Of a stretch of 14,643 bases of DNA, positions 6,978-13,805 are shown piece after piece. The notes under the pieces were generated by a model. It had not been told where the DNA came from. It did not search any database and worked only from the letters and a program-made list of their open reading frames with translations. A program made the translations under genes and the position numbers. Source of the DNA: UBA11574 sp964591175 (lineage in GTDB: Bacteria; Desulfobacterota; Desulfobacteria; Desulfobacterales; UBA11574); NCBI GenBank assembly GCA_964591175.1, contig CAZQAF010000083.1:1-14643 (forward strand), written 5' to 3'. Numbering within the stretch: position 1 is the first letter of the stretch; each line of letters opens with the position of its first letter.

Positions 6978-7077
6978 AGCAAAACTTGCGGACATCCAGA
7001 CGGAGATACAAAACAGGAAAGCATATCCTCTGAAAATGTATTGACGTGAAATGGACGAAAAAATCGGAGGCGGCTGA

Positions 7078-7128
7078 ATGGACGAAAAAGACACGTTGGC
7101 AGAGATTGAAAACGCCCTCAAACTTTGA
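7078..7128 (+). other. Possible 16-codon ORF or gene-start remnant
   Basis: After GGAGG at about 7066-7070 an ATG opens a 16-residue frame, MDEKDTLAEIENALKL, ending in TGA. The first 12 bases, ATGGACGAAAAA, also occur at 7051-7062, where they open an 8-codon frame. This could be a leader peptide for the TrmO gene, or the remains of a partially duplicated gene start. The stretch 6978-7152 holds no other gene. Confidence 0.2.
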
Positions 7129-7152
7129 TAATAAAATAACGGGAGGTCCGTG

Positions 7153-7674
7153 ATGCAAATGAAAATCGAATTTACGCCTATGGGAATCATCCATTCCCCG
7201 TTTACGGAACCGGAAGGTATGCCGATCCAGCCGGCAGGGGCCGCCGGCATAAAAGGTACCGTCGAGGTGTTCAAGAATTTTCAACCGGGGCTCGATGATC
7301 TTGACGGATTCTCACACATCATCCTTTTGTATCACTTCCACCGCAGCCGGGGATTTGATCTTCGCGTGGTGCCTTTTCTGGATTCATCCCCCCGGGGACT
7401 CTTTGCCACGCGCGCGCCCAAACGTCCGAACCCCATCGGGCTTTCCATTGTTCAACTGGACAAAATTGAAGACGGTGTGCTGTACATCCGGAACATCGAC
7501 ATTTTAGACGGCACCCCGCTTCTGGATATCAAACCGTATGTTCCAGAATTCGATGCCCAAGGGAAGGTGCGAACCGGCTGGCTCGAGAAGGCAAGGCAAA
7601 CCGTCTCAAGCCGGAAATCCGATGACCGATTCAACAAACAATCGAATATAAATGGTGATATAAGCCATATCTAA
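7153..7674 (+). CDS. trmO: TrmO-type tRNA (N6-threonylcarbamoyladenosine37-N6)-methyltransferase
   Basis: A 173-residue protein of the TsaA/UPF0066 (PF01980) family, whose E. coli member methylates N6 of t6A at position 37 of certain threonine tRNAs using S-adenosylmethionine. Landmarks are the N-terminal PMGIIHSPF (9-17), GLDDLDGFSHIILLYHFH (46-63), the hallmark GLFATRAPKRPNPIGLS (82-98) and DILDGTPLLDIKPYVPEFD (116-134). It lacks the C-terminal extension of the longer E. coli protein (about 235 residues), so it is a short-type TrmO; the last 20 residues are polar and probably floppy. ATG 7153 lies five bases after GGGAGGT (7141-7147); the GTG at 7150 is too close. Some short relatives occur beside metal or molybdopterin genes, but nothing here suggests that. 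Confidence 0.87.
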   Translation: MQMKIEFTPMGIIHSPFTEPEGMPIQPAGAAGIKGTVEVFKNFQPGLDDLDGFSHIILLYHFHRSRGFDLRVVPFLDSSPRGLFATRAPKRPNPIGLSIVQLDKIEDGVLYIRNIDILDGTPLLDIKPYVPEFDAQGKVRTGWLEKARQTVSSRKSDDRFNKQSNINGDISHI

Positions 7675-7703
7675 GCTGACTTTTTACCACAGGAGGTAGA
7701 AAT

Positions 7704-8390
7704 ATGAGAAGGTCTCCTAAAAATTTATTTGTTTTTCCTGTACTTGCACTTTTATTTTTTTTGCTGTCGTGCGCGACCGGTTACAATAAATTTGCCAATA
7801 GGTATTATCATGAAGGTCTGGCTTTTTATGAAAAGATGGATTACGGTCGATCCATCGACAGCTTCAAAAAGGTATTGGAACTTGCCCCTCACGGGAAAGA
7901 CAATGATTTGGTTTATTATAATTTAGGGATGGCATACTTTAAACAACGCCAGTACAACCCATCCATATATAATTTTACAAAAGCATTGGAATTAATCCCA
8001 AAGAAAGGTGATAAAAAAAGATTCAGGGTCTTAATGTGGCGGGGAAATGCCTTTGGGCAAAAAAAAGAGTTCGATCGTGCCATAAGAGACTACACGGACG
8101 CCTTACCACTCGATCCGAAAAACGAAAATATCAAGTATATCTATCACCACAGGGCATGGGCCTGGGTTGATGAAAAAAATTATGGCCAGGCCATCGAGGA
8201 TTTCAACAGCGCGATATCCATCGATCCAAAATTTGATGCCGCGTATTACGGAAGAGCATATGTATGGTATAAAAAAGCCGATCTGCAGCGTGCAATTATA
8301 GATGCAAAAGAAGCGCTAAGATTAAATCCGGCGAATAAACGGTATGATGATTTGTTTTATAAAATCGATTCTGCAATGAACCGGCAATGA
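7704..8390 (+). CDS. TPR-repeat lipoprotein
   Basis: A 228-residue protein starting with a typical lipoprotein signal (MRRSPKNL, then a hydrophobic core rich in Leu and Phe) and a lipobox LLSC at Cys23. The rest is built of about five tetratricopeptide repeats at roughly 30-61, 67-100, 105-138, 144-177 and 180-212, with recognisable endings such as FKKVLELAP, FTKALELIP, YTDALPLDP, FNSAISIDP and KEALRLNP. Such proteins are scaffolds for envelope complexes; the partner cannot be told. A strong Shine-Dalgarno sequence AGGAGGT (7691-7697) fixes ATG 7704. The gene appears more A+T-rich than its neighbours, which may hint at separate acquisition. It ends 96 bases before the GH13 gene. Confidence 0.85.
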   Translation: MRRSPKNLFVFPVLALLFFLLSCATGYNKFANRYYHEGLAFYEKMDYGRSIDSFKKVLELAPHGKDNDLVYYNLGMAYFKQRQYNPSIYNFTKALELIPKKGDKKRFRVLMWRGNAFGQKKEFDRAIRDYTDALPLDPKNENIKYIYHHRAWAWVDEKNYGQAIEDFNSAISIDPKFDAAYYGRAYVWYKKADLQRAIIDAKEALRLNPANKRYDDLFYKIDSAMNRQ

Positions 8391-8421
8391 TGCGCCGTGC
8401 TGACCTGCTGAAACGGGATCG

Positions 8422-8455
8422 CCGGAGGCGGATAAATCCTCCGGAGGCGGATAAA
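8422..8455 (+). repeat. Two-copy tandem repeat with a 19-base period, also a hairpin
   Basis: CCGGAGGCGGATAAA occurs at 8422-8436 and again at 8441-8455. The end of the first copy and start of the second also form a 7-bp hairpin, CCGGAGG (8422-8428) with CCTCCGG (8438-8444). Each copy holds GGAGG, a potential ribosome-binding sequence, ahead of the GH13 gene. A smaller hairpin, GGCAT (8461-8465) with ATGCC (8474-8478), follows. Confidence 0.65.
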
Positions 8456-8486
8456 ATTTGGGCATGAATCCGGATGCCGGGAATAA

Positions 8487-9734
8487 ATGACAAATTCCGA
8501 TTGGTTCAAACAGGCGATCGTTTATCAAATTATGATCGACAGGTTCGCCGGCTTCGGACACCGGGACCGGAACACACCCGGGTTTCTGGGTGGAAACCTT
8601 AACGGCATCACCGGCAAGCTCGGTTACTTGAAAGACCTGGGAATTAACACCCTTTGGCTGTCTCCTTTCTACGAAACCAGCGCCTACCATGGCTATCATG
8701 TCACGGATTTTATGAAGATCGATCCCAACTTCGGCAGGCGTAAGGATTTGGAAGTACTCATTAAAAAAGCCCGAGATAACGGCTTGCGGATCATTGCCGA
8801 TTTTGTGCCGAATCACTGCTCCAGGCATCATCCGTTTTTCCTCGAAGCGCAAAAAGATAAAGGCAGCAACTTTTTTAAATGGTTTACATTCATTCATTGG
8901 CCGCACGATTACTTGTGTTTTTTAGACGTCGAGGACCTGCCGAAACTCAATCTTGATAATCCTGAAACAAGGGAACACATCGTCGATGCCGCAAAATACT
9001 GGCTTTCCATGGGCATCGACGGCTTCAGGCTCGACCATGTGATGGGCCCGAAACACGCTTTCTGGAAATATTTCGGGAAAAAAATAAAAACCGCATTTCC
9101 CCAGGCCGTTCTCATCGGTGAAGCATGGCTTGAAGGAATACAGTTTAAGCATTTGAAAACCATACAAATAAAAAATAAATATATCCGGTGGCTTTTCAGG
9201 CTGTCCCAGAACAGCGTTCAGAAAGAATATTACGGCGAACTGGACGGTGTTTTGGATTTCAAGTTCCGGGAACTGGTGACATTGCACATTGCCCGCAGCC
9301 GGATACCTGGGCAGGAAAGGGCCCTGGGATCTGCTTTGAAGCGCCATTTTAACGCATTTCCCGGAGATTATTTTCTGCCAACCTTTCTGGACAATCACGA
9401 CATGAACCGTTTTTTATTTGAATGCCATAACGATATCGAAAAACTCAAAGCTGCGGCCTCAGTTCAATTTCAAATCGATCAACCCGTAATCATCTACTAT
9501 GGAACCGAGACCGGGATGACCCATCAAAACCCTGTGGCGGTCAACCGGCCCGACTCGGATCTGGCAGCCCGCCAACCCATGAACTGGCAAAGCCCCAACC
9601 TTGAAATTTTTAATTTTTATAAGGAATTGATAAAGACCAGGGTCCAGCAGCAGCGTGTTCTTTCTTCCCATGATACTGAAGGACAGCGACACCCGCAATG
9701 CCATGTTGTTCGGAACCACCGTGGTCGGGAATGA
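8487..9734 (+). CDS. GH13 alpha-amylase-family enzyme with abnormal C-terminus
   Basis: Glycoside hydrolase family 13 protein (415 residues) acting on alpha-glucans; the exact specificity cannot be read. No signal peptide, so cytoplasmic. All four conserved GH13 regions are present: I DFVPNH (105-110), II GFRLDHV with nucleophile Asp183, III GEAW with acid/base Glu212, IV FLDNHD with Asp305. The barrel runs to its last helix, IFNFYKELIKTR (374-385). After that the family normally continues with an all-beta C-terminal domain, which is absent: the last 30 residues, rich in Gln, His and Arg, look like out-of-frame reading, and neither other frame shows the missing domain. The gene may be truncated by replacement at about 9640 and possibly inactive or unstable. 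The ATG at 8487 has only a weak ribosome-binding site and overlaps, as ATGA, the stop of an 8-codon frame opening at 8464. Confidence 0.85.
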   Translation: MTNSDWFKQAIVYQIMIDRFAGFGHRDRNTPGFLGGNLNGITGKLGYLKDLGINTLWLSPFYETSAYHGYHVTDFMKIDPNFGRRKDLEVLIKKARDNGLRIIADFVPNHCSRHHPFFLEAQKDKGSNFFKWFTFIHWPHDYLCFLDVEDLPKLNLDNPETREHIVDAAKYWLSMGIDGFRLDHVMGPKHAFWKYFGKKIKTAFPQAVLIGEAWLEGIQFKHLKTIQIKNKYIRWLFRLSQNSVQKEYYGELDGVLDFKFRELVTLHIARSRIPGQERALGSALKRHFNAFPGDYFLPTFLDNHDMNRFLFECHNDIEKLKAAASVQFQIDQPVIIYYGTETGMTHQNPVAVNRPDSDLAARQPMNWQSPNLEIFNFYKELIKTRVQQQRVLSSHDTEGQRHPQCHVVRNHRGRE

Positions 9735-9789
9735 AACGGGCTGTGAGACCTTGTCCAGGCGGCTGTTGGCGCTGATGGCCAAGTCGTGA
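9640..9789. other. Foreign-looking segment replacing the GH13 C-terminal domain
   Basis: From about 9640 the sequence no longer matches GH13 in any frame. In the next frame there is a coherent 39-codon stretch (9670-9789) reading MILKDSDTRNAMLFGTTVVG and ending LLALMAKS; the opposite strand is open as well from 9782 back into the GH13 gene. I cannot tell which strand, if any, is coding. It may be the end of an inserted or recombined element, or an assembly join. Confidence 0.35.
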
Positions 9790-9797
9790 AATCTTAC

Positions 9798-9827
9798 TTG
9801 ACAAAATATCTGTAATGCTTATTTATT
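9798..9827 (+). promoter_or_regulatory. Candidate sigma-70-type promoter for the 8-Cys protein gene
   Basis: A perfect -35 hexamer TTGACA (9798-9803) is followed after 17 or 18 bases by an A/T-rich -10 region (ATTTAT at 9821-9826 or TTTATT at 9822-9827). This is the clearest -35 in the window and lies about 100 bases before the ATG at 9902. Confidence 0.5.
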
Positions 9828-9839
9828 TATTCAAAACAA

Positions 9840-9851
9840 ACGTTTAAACGT
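9840..9851. promoter_or_regulatory. 12-base perfect palindrome, possible operator
   Basis: ACGTTTAAACGT lies about 13 bases downstream of the predicted -10, in the early transcribed region, where a bound dimeric repressor could block transcription. Chance occurrence in A/T-rich DNA is possible. Confidence 0.35.
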
Positions 9852-9901
9852 GGTGTTCAATTTGGCCTGAATCTATCTTTAAAAGAAAGGAGCTTGCAGC
9901 G

Positions 9902-10171
9902 ATGACTGAAAAAAAACATGTTACTGTTCCAAAGGATACGCATGCATATATTTGTGCGATTTGCGGTGCTGTGGCACTGGATGCCCATAATATTTGCGAA
10001 GTCAGCGGCAGGGGCACAAAGGCGGACTGGTGCGGCATCAAAGGAGCGAAGCCGCCGAAATACTGCCGTAACAGAGTGAACAACGAAAGATGGCAGTGCC
10101 GGCATTGCGGGATGACATCTGTAAATCCCGAGCTGCTTTGCGACCCCAAGGAGTTGAATATTCCTGAATGA
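9902..10171 (+). CDS. Small 8-cysteine, zinc-ribbon-like protein
   Basis: An 89-residue cytoplasmic protein with eight cysteines at 18, 21, 32, 44, 55, 66, 69 and 80. Two CxxC pairs, CAICG (18-22) and CRHCG (66-70), form the two halves of a probable zinc ribbon; the remaining four Cys could build a second metal or Fe-S site. Between them is a distinctive segment, GTKADWCGIKGAKPPKYC (38-55), and a closing VNPELLCDP (74-82). I recall similar uncharacterised proteins in Desulfobacterota, but know no function. AAAGGAG (9886-9892) lies nine bases before the ATG. The gene has its own good promoter candidate upstream and a strong hairpin right after its stop, so it is probably monocistronic. Confidence 0.72.
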   Translation: MTEKKHVTVPKDTHAYICAICGAVALDAHNICEVSGRGTKADWCGIKGAKPPKYCRNRVNNERWQCRHCGMTSVNPELLCDPKELNIPE

Positions 10172-10173
10172 CA

Positions 10174-10199
10174 CTAAAAGGTCAATAGTGACCTTTTAG
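10174..10199 (+). terminator. Perfect 11-bp hairpin after the 8-Cys gene, terminator-like
   Basis: CTAAAAGGTCA (10174-10184) pairs exactly with TGACCTTTTAG (10189-10199) around the loop ATAG, starting two bases after the stop. No T-tract follows the stem, only four T inside its right arm, so it may end transcription or protect the 3' end of the mRNA. Confidence 0.55.
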
Positions 10200-10203
10200 G
10201 GGA

Positions 10204-10296
10204 GTGTTCAGTGTTCGGAGTTCAGCGTTCAGCGTTTGATAAAACAATAAATTAACATCATACCATCTAAGATGCTGAACACTGAACACTGAACAC
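10204..10296. repeat. Heptamer-period inverted repeat (GTTCAGN units)
   Basis: The left arm has five 7-base units (10206-10240): GTTCAGT, GTTCGGA, GTTCAGC, GTTCAGC, GTTTGAT. The right arm has three inverted units, GCTGAAC, ACTGAAC, ACTGAAC (10274-10294). Segment 10204-10226 is the reverse complement of 10274-10296 at 20 of 23 positions, with a 47-base spacer. A run of eight T (10304-10311) follows, so the structure could also stop transcription. The rest of this 251-base gap, before ybbA, shows only a small ATGCC/GGCAT hairpin near 10312-10327. Confidence 0.8.
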
Positions 10297-10422
10297 GAAT
10301 CGATTTTTTTTATGCCTTAACCGGCATTTCAACGGAGTCCCCGAACCCTCTATGCATCAGCGCCTTGAACCCTTCACATCTTATATTTTCGGTGTTATCA
10401 TTTACCAAGAGAATCGAAAACT

Positions 10423-11085
10423 ATGGCCATTCTTGAAGCAAGAGCACTGACCAAGATCTACTCGGTGGATCATCAAAATATCGTCGTACTCAATGACATT
10501 TCGCTTTCGGTTGAGCCGGGCGAATTTTTAGTCGTCACCGGCAGCAGCGGCAGTGGAAAAACCACGTTGCTGACACTGCTTTCCGGCCTGGATAAACCCA
10601 CTTCGGGCCGGGTATTTCTCGATCAGCAGGACATTACCGGCGCATCTGAAGATGATCTGGCACCGCTTCGCAACCGGATAATCGGATTTGTTTTTCAAGC
10701 GTTTCATCTCATACCTTCCATGTCGGCCCTGGAAAACATCATGTTCCCCGCGGAATTACAGGGCCTTGGCGATGCAGAAACTAAGGCCCGGCAGTTGTTG
10801 GAACGGGTGGGGCTTTCGGATCGCGCGGATAATTTGCCCGGCCGCTTGTCCGGCGGCGAAAAACAACGGGTATCCTTGTGCCGCGCCATGATCAACGATC
10901 CGAAACTGATTTTTGCCGATGAACCCACCGGTAATCTTGACTCAAAAAACGGCCGGATCGTGTTTTCGCAGCTGGTTGAAATGAAAAATGAACATGGGGC
11001 CACGCTGATCGTGGTGACCCATAATACGGAAATCGCATCCGCGGCAGATCGGGTGCTGGTGTTGAAGGATGGGAAGTTGATCTGA
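10423..11085 (+). CDS. ybbA: YbbA-type ABC transporter ATPase (LolD/MacB class)
   Basis: ATPase of the type VII (mechanotransmission) ABC class, 220 residues, powering the FtsX-type permease encoded next. Motifs: Walker A GSSGSGKTT (40-48), Q-loop Gln92 in FVFQAFHLIP, signature LSGGEKQR (142-149), Walker B LIFADEPTGNLD (162-173) and H-loop His200. Length and motifs fit both LolD and YbbA; identification as YbbA rests on the two downstream genes, a large YbbP-like permease and a TesA-like esterase, the same trio as E. coli ybbA-ybbP-tesA. In E. coli tesA is transcribed away from ybbAP; here all three run in one direction. The ribosome-binding site is poor (AAGAGA about 11 bases before the ATG). 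A 224-base gap with a repeat separates this gene from ybbP, unusually large for subunits of one transporter. Confidence 0.88.
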   Translation: MAILEARALTKIYSVDHQNIVVLNDISLSVEPGEFLVVTGSSGSGKTTLLTLLSGLDKPTSGRVFLDQQDITGASEDDLAPLRNRIIGFVFQAFHLIPSMSALENIMFPAELQGLGDAETKARQLLERVGLSDRADNLPGRLSGGEKQRVSLCRAMINDPKLIFADEPTGNLDSKNGRIVFSQLVEMKNEHGATLIVVTHNTEIASAADRVLVLKDGKLI

Positions 11086-11120
11086 TAGTTAGTGTATGAA
11101 TGGAAAATTATAAGCAGACT

Positions 11121-11245
11121 AAATCCGAATATCGAAATCCGAAACAAACTCGAATGTCGAATGACAAAATCTCCAAAACTGGCACATTGCACATCCAATG
11201 TTTTTGTCATTGTTTCGCATTTCGTGCTTCGGATTTCGAATTTTT
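11121..11245. repeat. Heptamer-period imperfect inverted repeat (TCGAAAT-type units)
   Basis: The left arm divides into 7-base units from 11122: AATCCGA, ATATCGA, AATCCGA, AACAAAC, TCGAATG, TCGAATG. The right arm does the same from 11203: TTTGTCA, TTGTTTC, GCATTTC, GTGCTTC, GGATTTC, GAATTTT. The arms pair best at both ends: 11129-11142 with 11229-11242 (12 of 14) and 11160-11169 with 11202-11211 (10 of 10), with a poorly paired middle. The element fills most of the 224-base gap between ybbA and ybbP; no gene is seen in the gap. Confidence 0.75.
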
Positions 11246-11309
11246 GCCCAAAAAACAGCATCTTTGATCGATTCTCTCATTACACTGAAAAAGCAGGAAT
11301 TATCCAATC

Positions 11310-13805
11310 ATGATTCGTGGTAAATTCACCCTGCATGAAATCGCGCGTTCATATAGGCAGGCGGGTGTGTTTTGTCTGTGTGTCGCGCTGTCGCTGGCCA
11401 GTCTGACGGTGTTTTCCGGTTTTTCAAAAAGTGTTTCCCGGATCCTTTCGATGAACGCAAAAAAATTGCAGGCCGCCGATATCATTGTCCATTCCCACGA
11501 AAAACTCTCGACCGGGCTTGAAAACGCCATATCCGCGCTGGTCCGGCAAAAAAAGATCGAGCGCTGCCGCTACTGGGAATTTTACAGCATGGTCCGAACA
11601 ATGGATGATCGGGCCTCGGCCCTGTGTCTTTTAAAAGTCGTTGAAAAAGGATACCCGTTTTACGGAAAAATCGTTTTGAAATCGGGCCGACCTTTCAGCG
11701 ATGTCTTGACCAAGGGGCAGATCATTGTCGAACAATCCCTGCTGGACCGCCTGGGCGTCGGCATCGGTGATTCGCTGAAGATCGGGTATACAACCCTGAC
11801 CATCCGGGATGTCGTCGTATCTGAACCGGACCGGCCGGCAAATGCTTTTTCTTTTGGTCCGCGTGTTTTTGTTTCCAGCCGGGATTTGGATGCCTTGAAC
11901 CTTATCCGAACCGGCAGCCGCATCACATATGTATCTTTGATAAAGGTGGATGACGCCCGGCAAATCAATGCCATCGCCGGCCGTCTCAAACAGGCTGCAA
12001 ATCCGGACCAGGAACGCGTCGATACCTACTGGACCGCACGGACCCGGGTCAAACGGTTTCTGGATAATTTCGTCTTTTTTTTAAAACTGGTGGGTATTTT
12101 AATTCTGATTATCGCCGGCATCGGAATCCAGAACACGCTGACGGCAATATTCGATGAAAAACAGCGAACCATCGCCATCATGAAAACCATCGGCGCAACC
12201 CACCGCCAAATCACCCGCCATTTCATGCCGGTGGTTATTCTGCCGGCGCTGGTGGGAACGATCCTGGGCCTGTCAGCCGGGATCATTTTTCAACAGGGTC
12301 TGGCGCGGCTGCTTTCCGCCTTTTTCCCTCCGGACATGCCCTTTGCCGTGGCCTGGAACGGCATATTCGAGAGCATGGCGCTCGGCATTGCGGTGGTCGC
12401 CCTGTTTACCTTTGTTCCTCTTTTTCGGTTAAGAGAGATACGGCCGGTCGTGATTTTTCGTAAAGAGGCGCTCGGGCCGCAGAAACGCTGGCCCATGGTC
12501 GTGCCGGCAATCGGGTTCGTGATCTTTTTCTTCGGTCTGGTTTTCAGACACATGGCGGATTTTCGCTTTGGATTTTATTTTGTGGCGGGGTTGGGCACGC
12601 TGATTCTCGTCACCTGGCTTTTTACCCGAATTTTGCTGTGGATCCTAAAACGCCTGCGCATTCGCCGAATGGTCGTCCGCCAGGCGATCAAGGGCCTGTT
12701 TCGGAAGGGCGGCGCCACCCGGTCCGTTATTGTCACGCTGACCGCTTCTTTGAGCGTGATTTTGGCCATATTCCTGCTCGAACGTAATCTCGATTCAACC
12801 TACGTCAAATCGTTTCCAGCCGACGCGCCCAATCTTTTCATCATTGACATCCAGCCGGGCCAGAAGGCGGCATTTGCACAATTTATCGCAAAGCCGCTGA
12901 CCTTTTATCCCATTGTGCGGGCGCGGGTCACCGCCATCAACGGAAAACCCATCGACCGCCGGGCAGAGCGGGCAAGACACCGTGATAATCTCGCCAGGAC
13001 CTTTAACCTGACCTACCGGAACCGTCTGTTAAAGGATGAAAAAATTATCCAAGGCCGCCGGCTTTTCCGCGACGACTGGGCCGGCCCCCAGGTCTCGGTG
13101 CTGGACACGGTGGTGGATATGCATAAAATGGGAATCGGCGACTTTATCCAATTCGACATCCAGGGCGTGCCGCTGAAAGCCAGGATCTCGAGCATCCGGA
13201 CCCGGACAACGGAGACACTGGGCCCATATTTTTATTTCGTGTTTCAAGAGAAGACATTAAAATCAGCACCCCAGACGATATTTACCGCCCTGCGGGTAGA
13301 AAAACAAAAGATCGGTCTGATGCAACGCCGCATCGTGAAAAGGTTTCCCAATGTCAGCATCATCGATTTGTCGGAGACCCTGAAGGTCTTTGCGCGTATG
13401 ACGACACAGTTGTCAAAGATCATCCAGGGGTTTGGCATCCTGAGCATAGCGGGCGGAATTCTTATCCTGATCAGCGGGGTATTTGCGACCCGTGCCGAAA
13501 GAATCACCGAATCGGTCTACTATAAAATTCTGGGGGCCGGAAAGGGATTTATCAGAAAAGTGTTTTCAATCGAAATGTTTATCCTGGGCCTTATCAGTGG
13601 AATACTGGCCCTGGTCATGTCCCAAATCGGGGTATTTTTAATCTGCCGTTTTTCCCTCGATATCGCCTATCATCCGTTTTTATTGTCCTGCAGTTTAATC
13701 ACCGGGGCCGCCCTTTTGCTGATCCTCGGCGTCGGCATCGTGTCCACCGGACCGATATTAGAAAAAAAACCGGTCATTTATCTCAGGGAGCAGCCCGATG
13801 AATAG
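11310..13805 (+). CDS. ybbP: YbbP-type FtsX-family ABC permease, 10 TM helices
   Basis: Inner-membrane permease of 831 residues (E. coli YbbP is about 804). Layout: TM1 (about 18-38), periplasmic domain (40-250), FtsX domain 1 with three helices (256-281, 309-330, 354-372), two further helices (393-412, 421-446), TM7 (472-490), second periplasmic domain (492-700), FtsX domain 2 (704-726, 752-779, 790-815). Cytoplasmic coupling segments are visible after the first helix of each FtsX domain, KTIGATHRQI (292-301) and KILGAGKGFI (739-748). The segment ARTFNLTYRNRL (562-573) matches a conserved YbbP stretch. YbbAP-type transporters are thought to move or extract hydrophobic molecules in the envelope rather than import nutrients. 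ATG 11310 has only AGGA at 11294-11297. The stop overlaps the esterase start by 8 bases, so the two are translationally coupled. Confidence 0.9.
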   Translation: MIRGKFTLHEIARSYRQAGVFCLCVALSLASLTVFSGFSKSVSRILSMNAKKLQAADIIVHSHEKLSTGLENAISALVRQKKIERCRYWEFYSMVRTMDDRASALCLLKVVEKGYPFYGKIVLKSGRPFSDVLTKGQIIVEQSLLDRLGVGIGDSLKIGYTTLTIRDVVVSEPDRPANAFSFGPRVFVSSRDLDALNLIRTGSRITYVSLIKVDDARQINAIAGRLKQAANPDQERVDTYWTARTRVKRFLDNFVFFLKLVGILILIIAGIGIQNTLTAIFDEKQRTIAIMKTIGATHRQITRHFMPVVILPALVGTILGLSAGIIFQQGLARLLSAFFPPDMPFAVAWNGIFESMALGIAVVALFTFVPLFRLREIRPVVIFRKEALGPQKRWPMVVPAIGFVIFFFGLVFRHMADFRFGFYFVAGLGTLILVTWLFTRILLWILKRLRIRRMVVRQAIKGLFRKGGATRSVIVTLTASLSVILAIFLLERNLDSTYVKSFPADAPNLFIIDIQPGQKAAFAQFIAKPLTFYPIVRARVTAINGKPIDRRAERARHRDNLARTFNLTYRNRLLKDEKIIQGRRLFRDDWAGPQVSVLDTVVDMHKMGIGDFIQFDIQGVPLKARISSIRTRTTETLGPYFYFVFQEKTLKSAPQTIFTALRVEKQKIGLMQRRIVKRFPNVSIIDLSETLKVFARMTTQLSKIIQGFGILSIAGGILILISGVFATRAERITESVYYKILGAGKGFIRKVFSIEMFILGLISGILALVMSQIGVFLICRFSLDIAYHPFLLSCSLITGAALLLILGVGIVSTGPILEKKPVIYLREQPDE

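Noticed and set aside
5877..7674. An ADP-ribosylation defence or toxin module formed by the ARH-like protein and its neighbours
   Set aside because: No ADP-ribosyltransferase, macrodomain or toxin gene is adjacent, and the catalytic metal motifs are missing.
9844..10174. Reverse-strand frames opposite the 8-Cys gene
   Set aside because: The plus-strand product has a regular Cys pattern, ribosome-binding site and promoter; the reverse frames look like shadows.
11092..11313. Open frame in the ybbA-ybbP gap
   Set aside because: It is made of the inverted heptamer repeat and has no ribosome-binding site.
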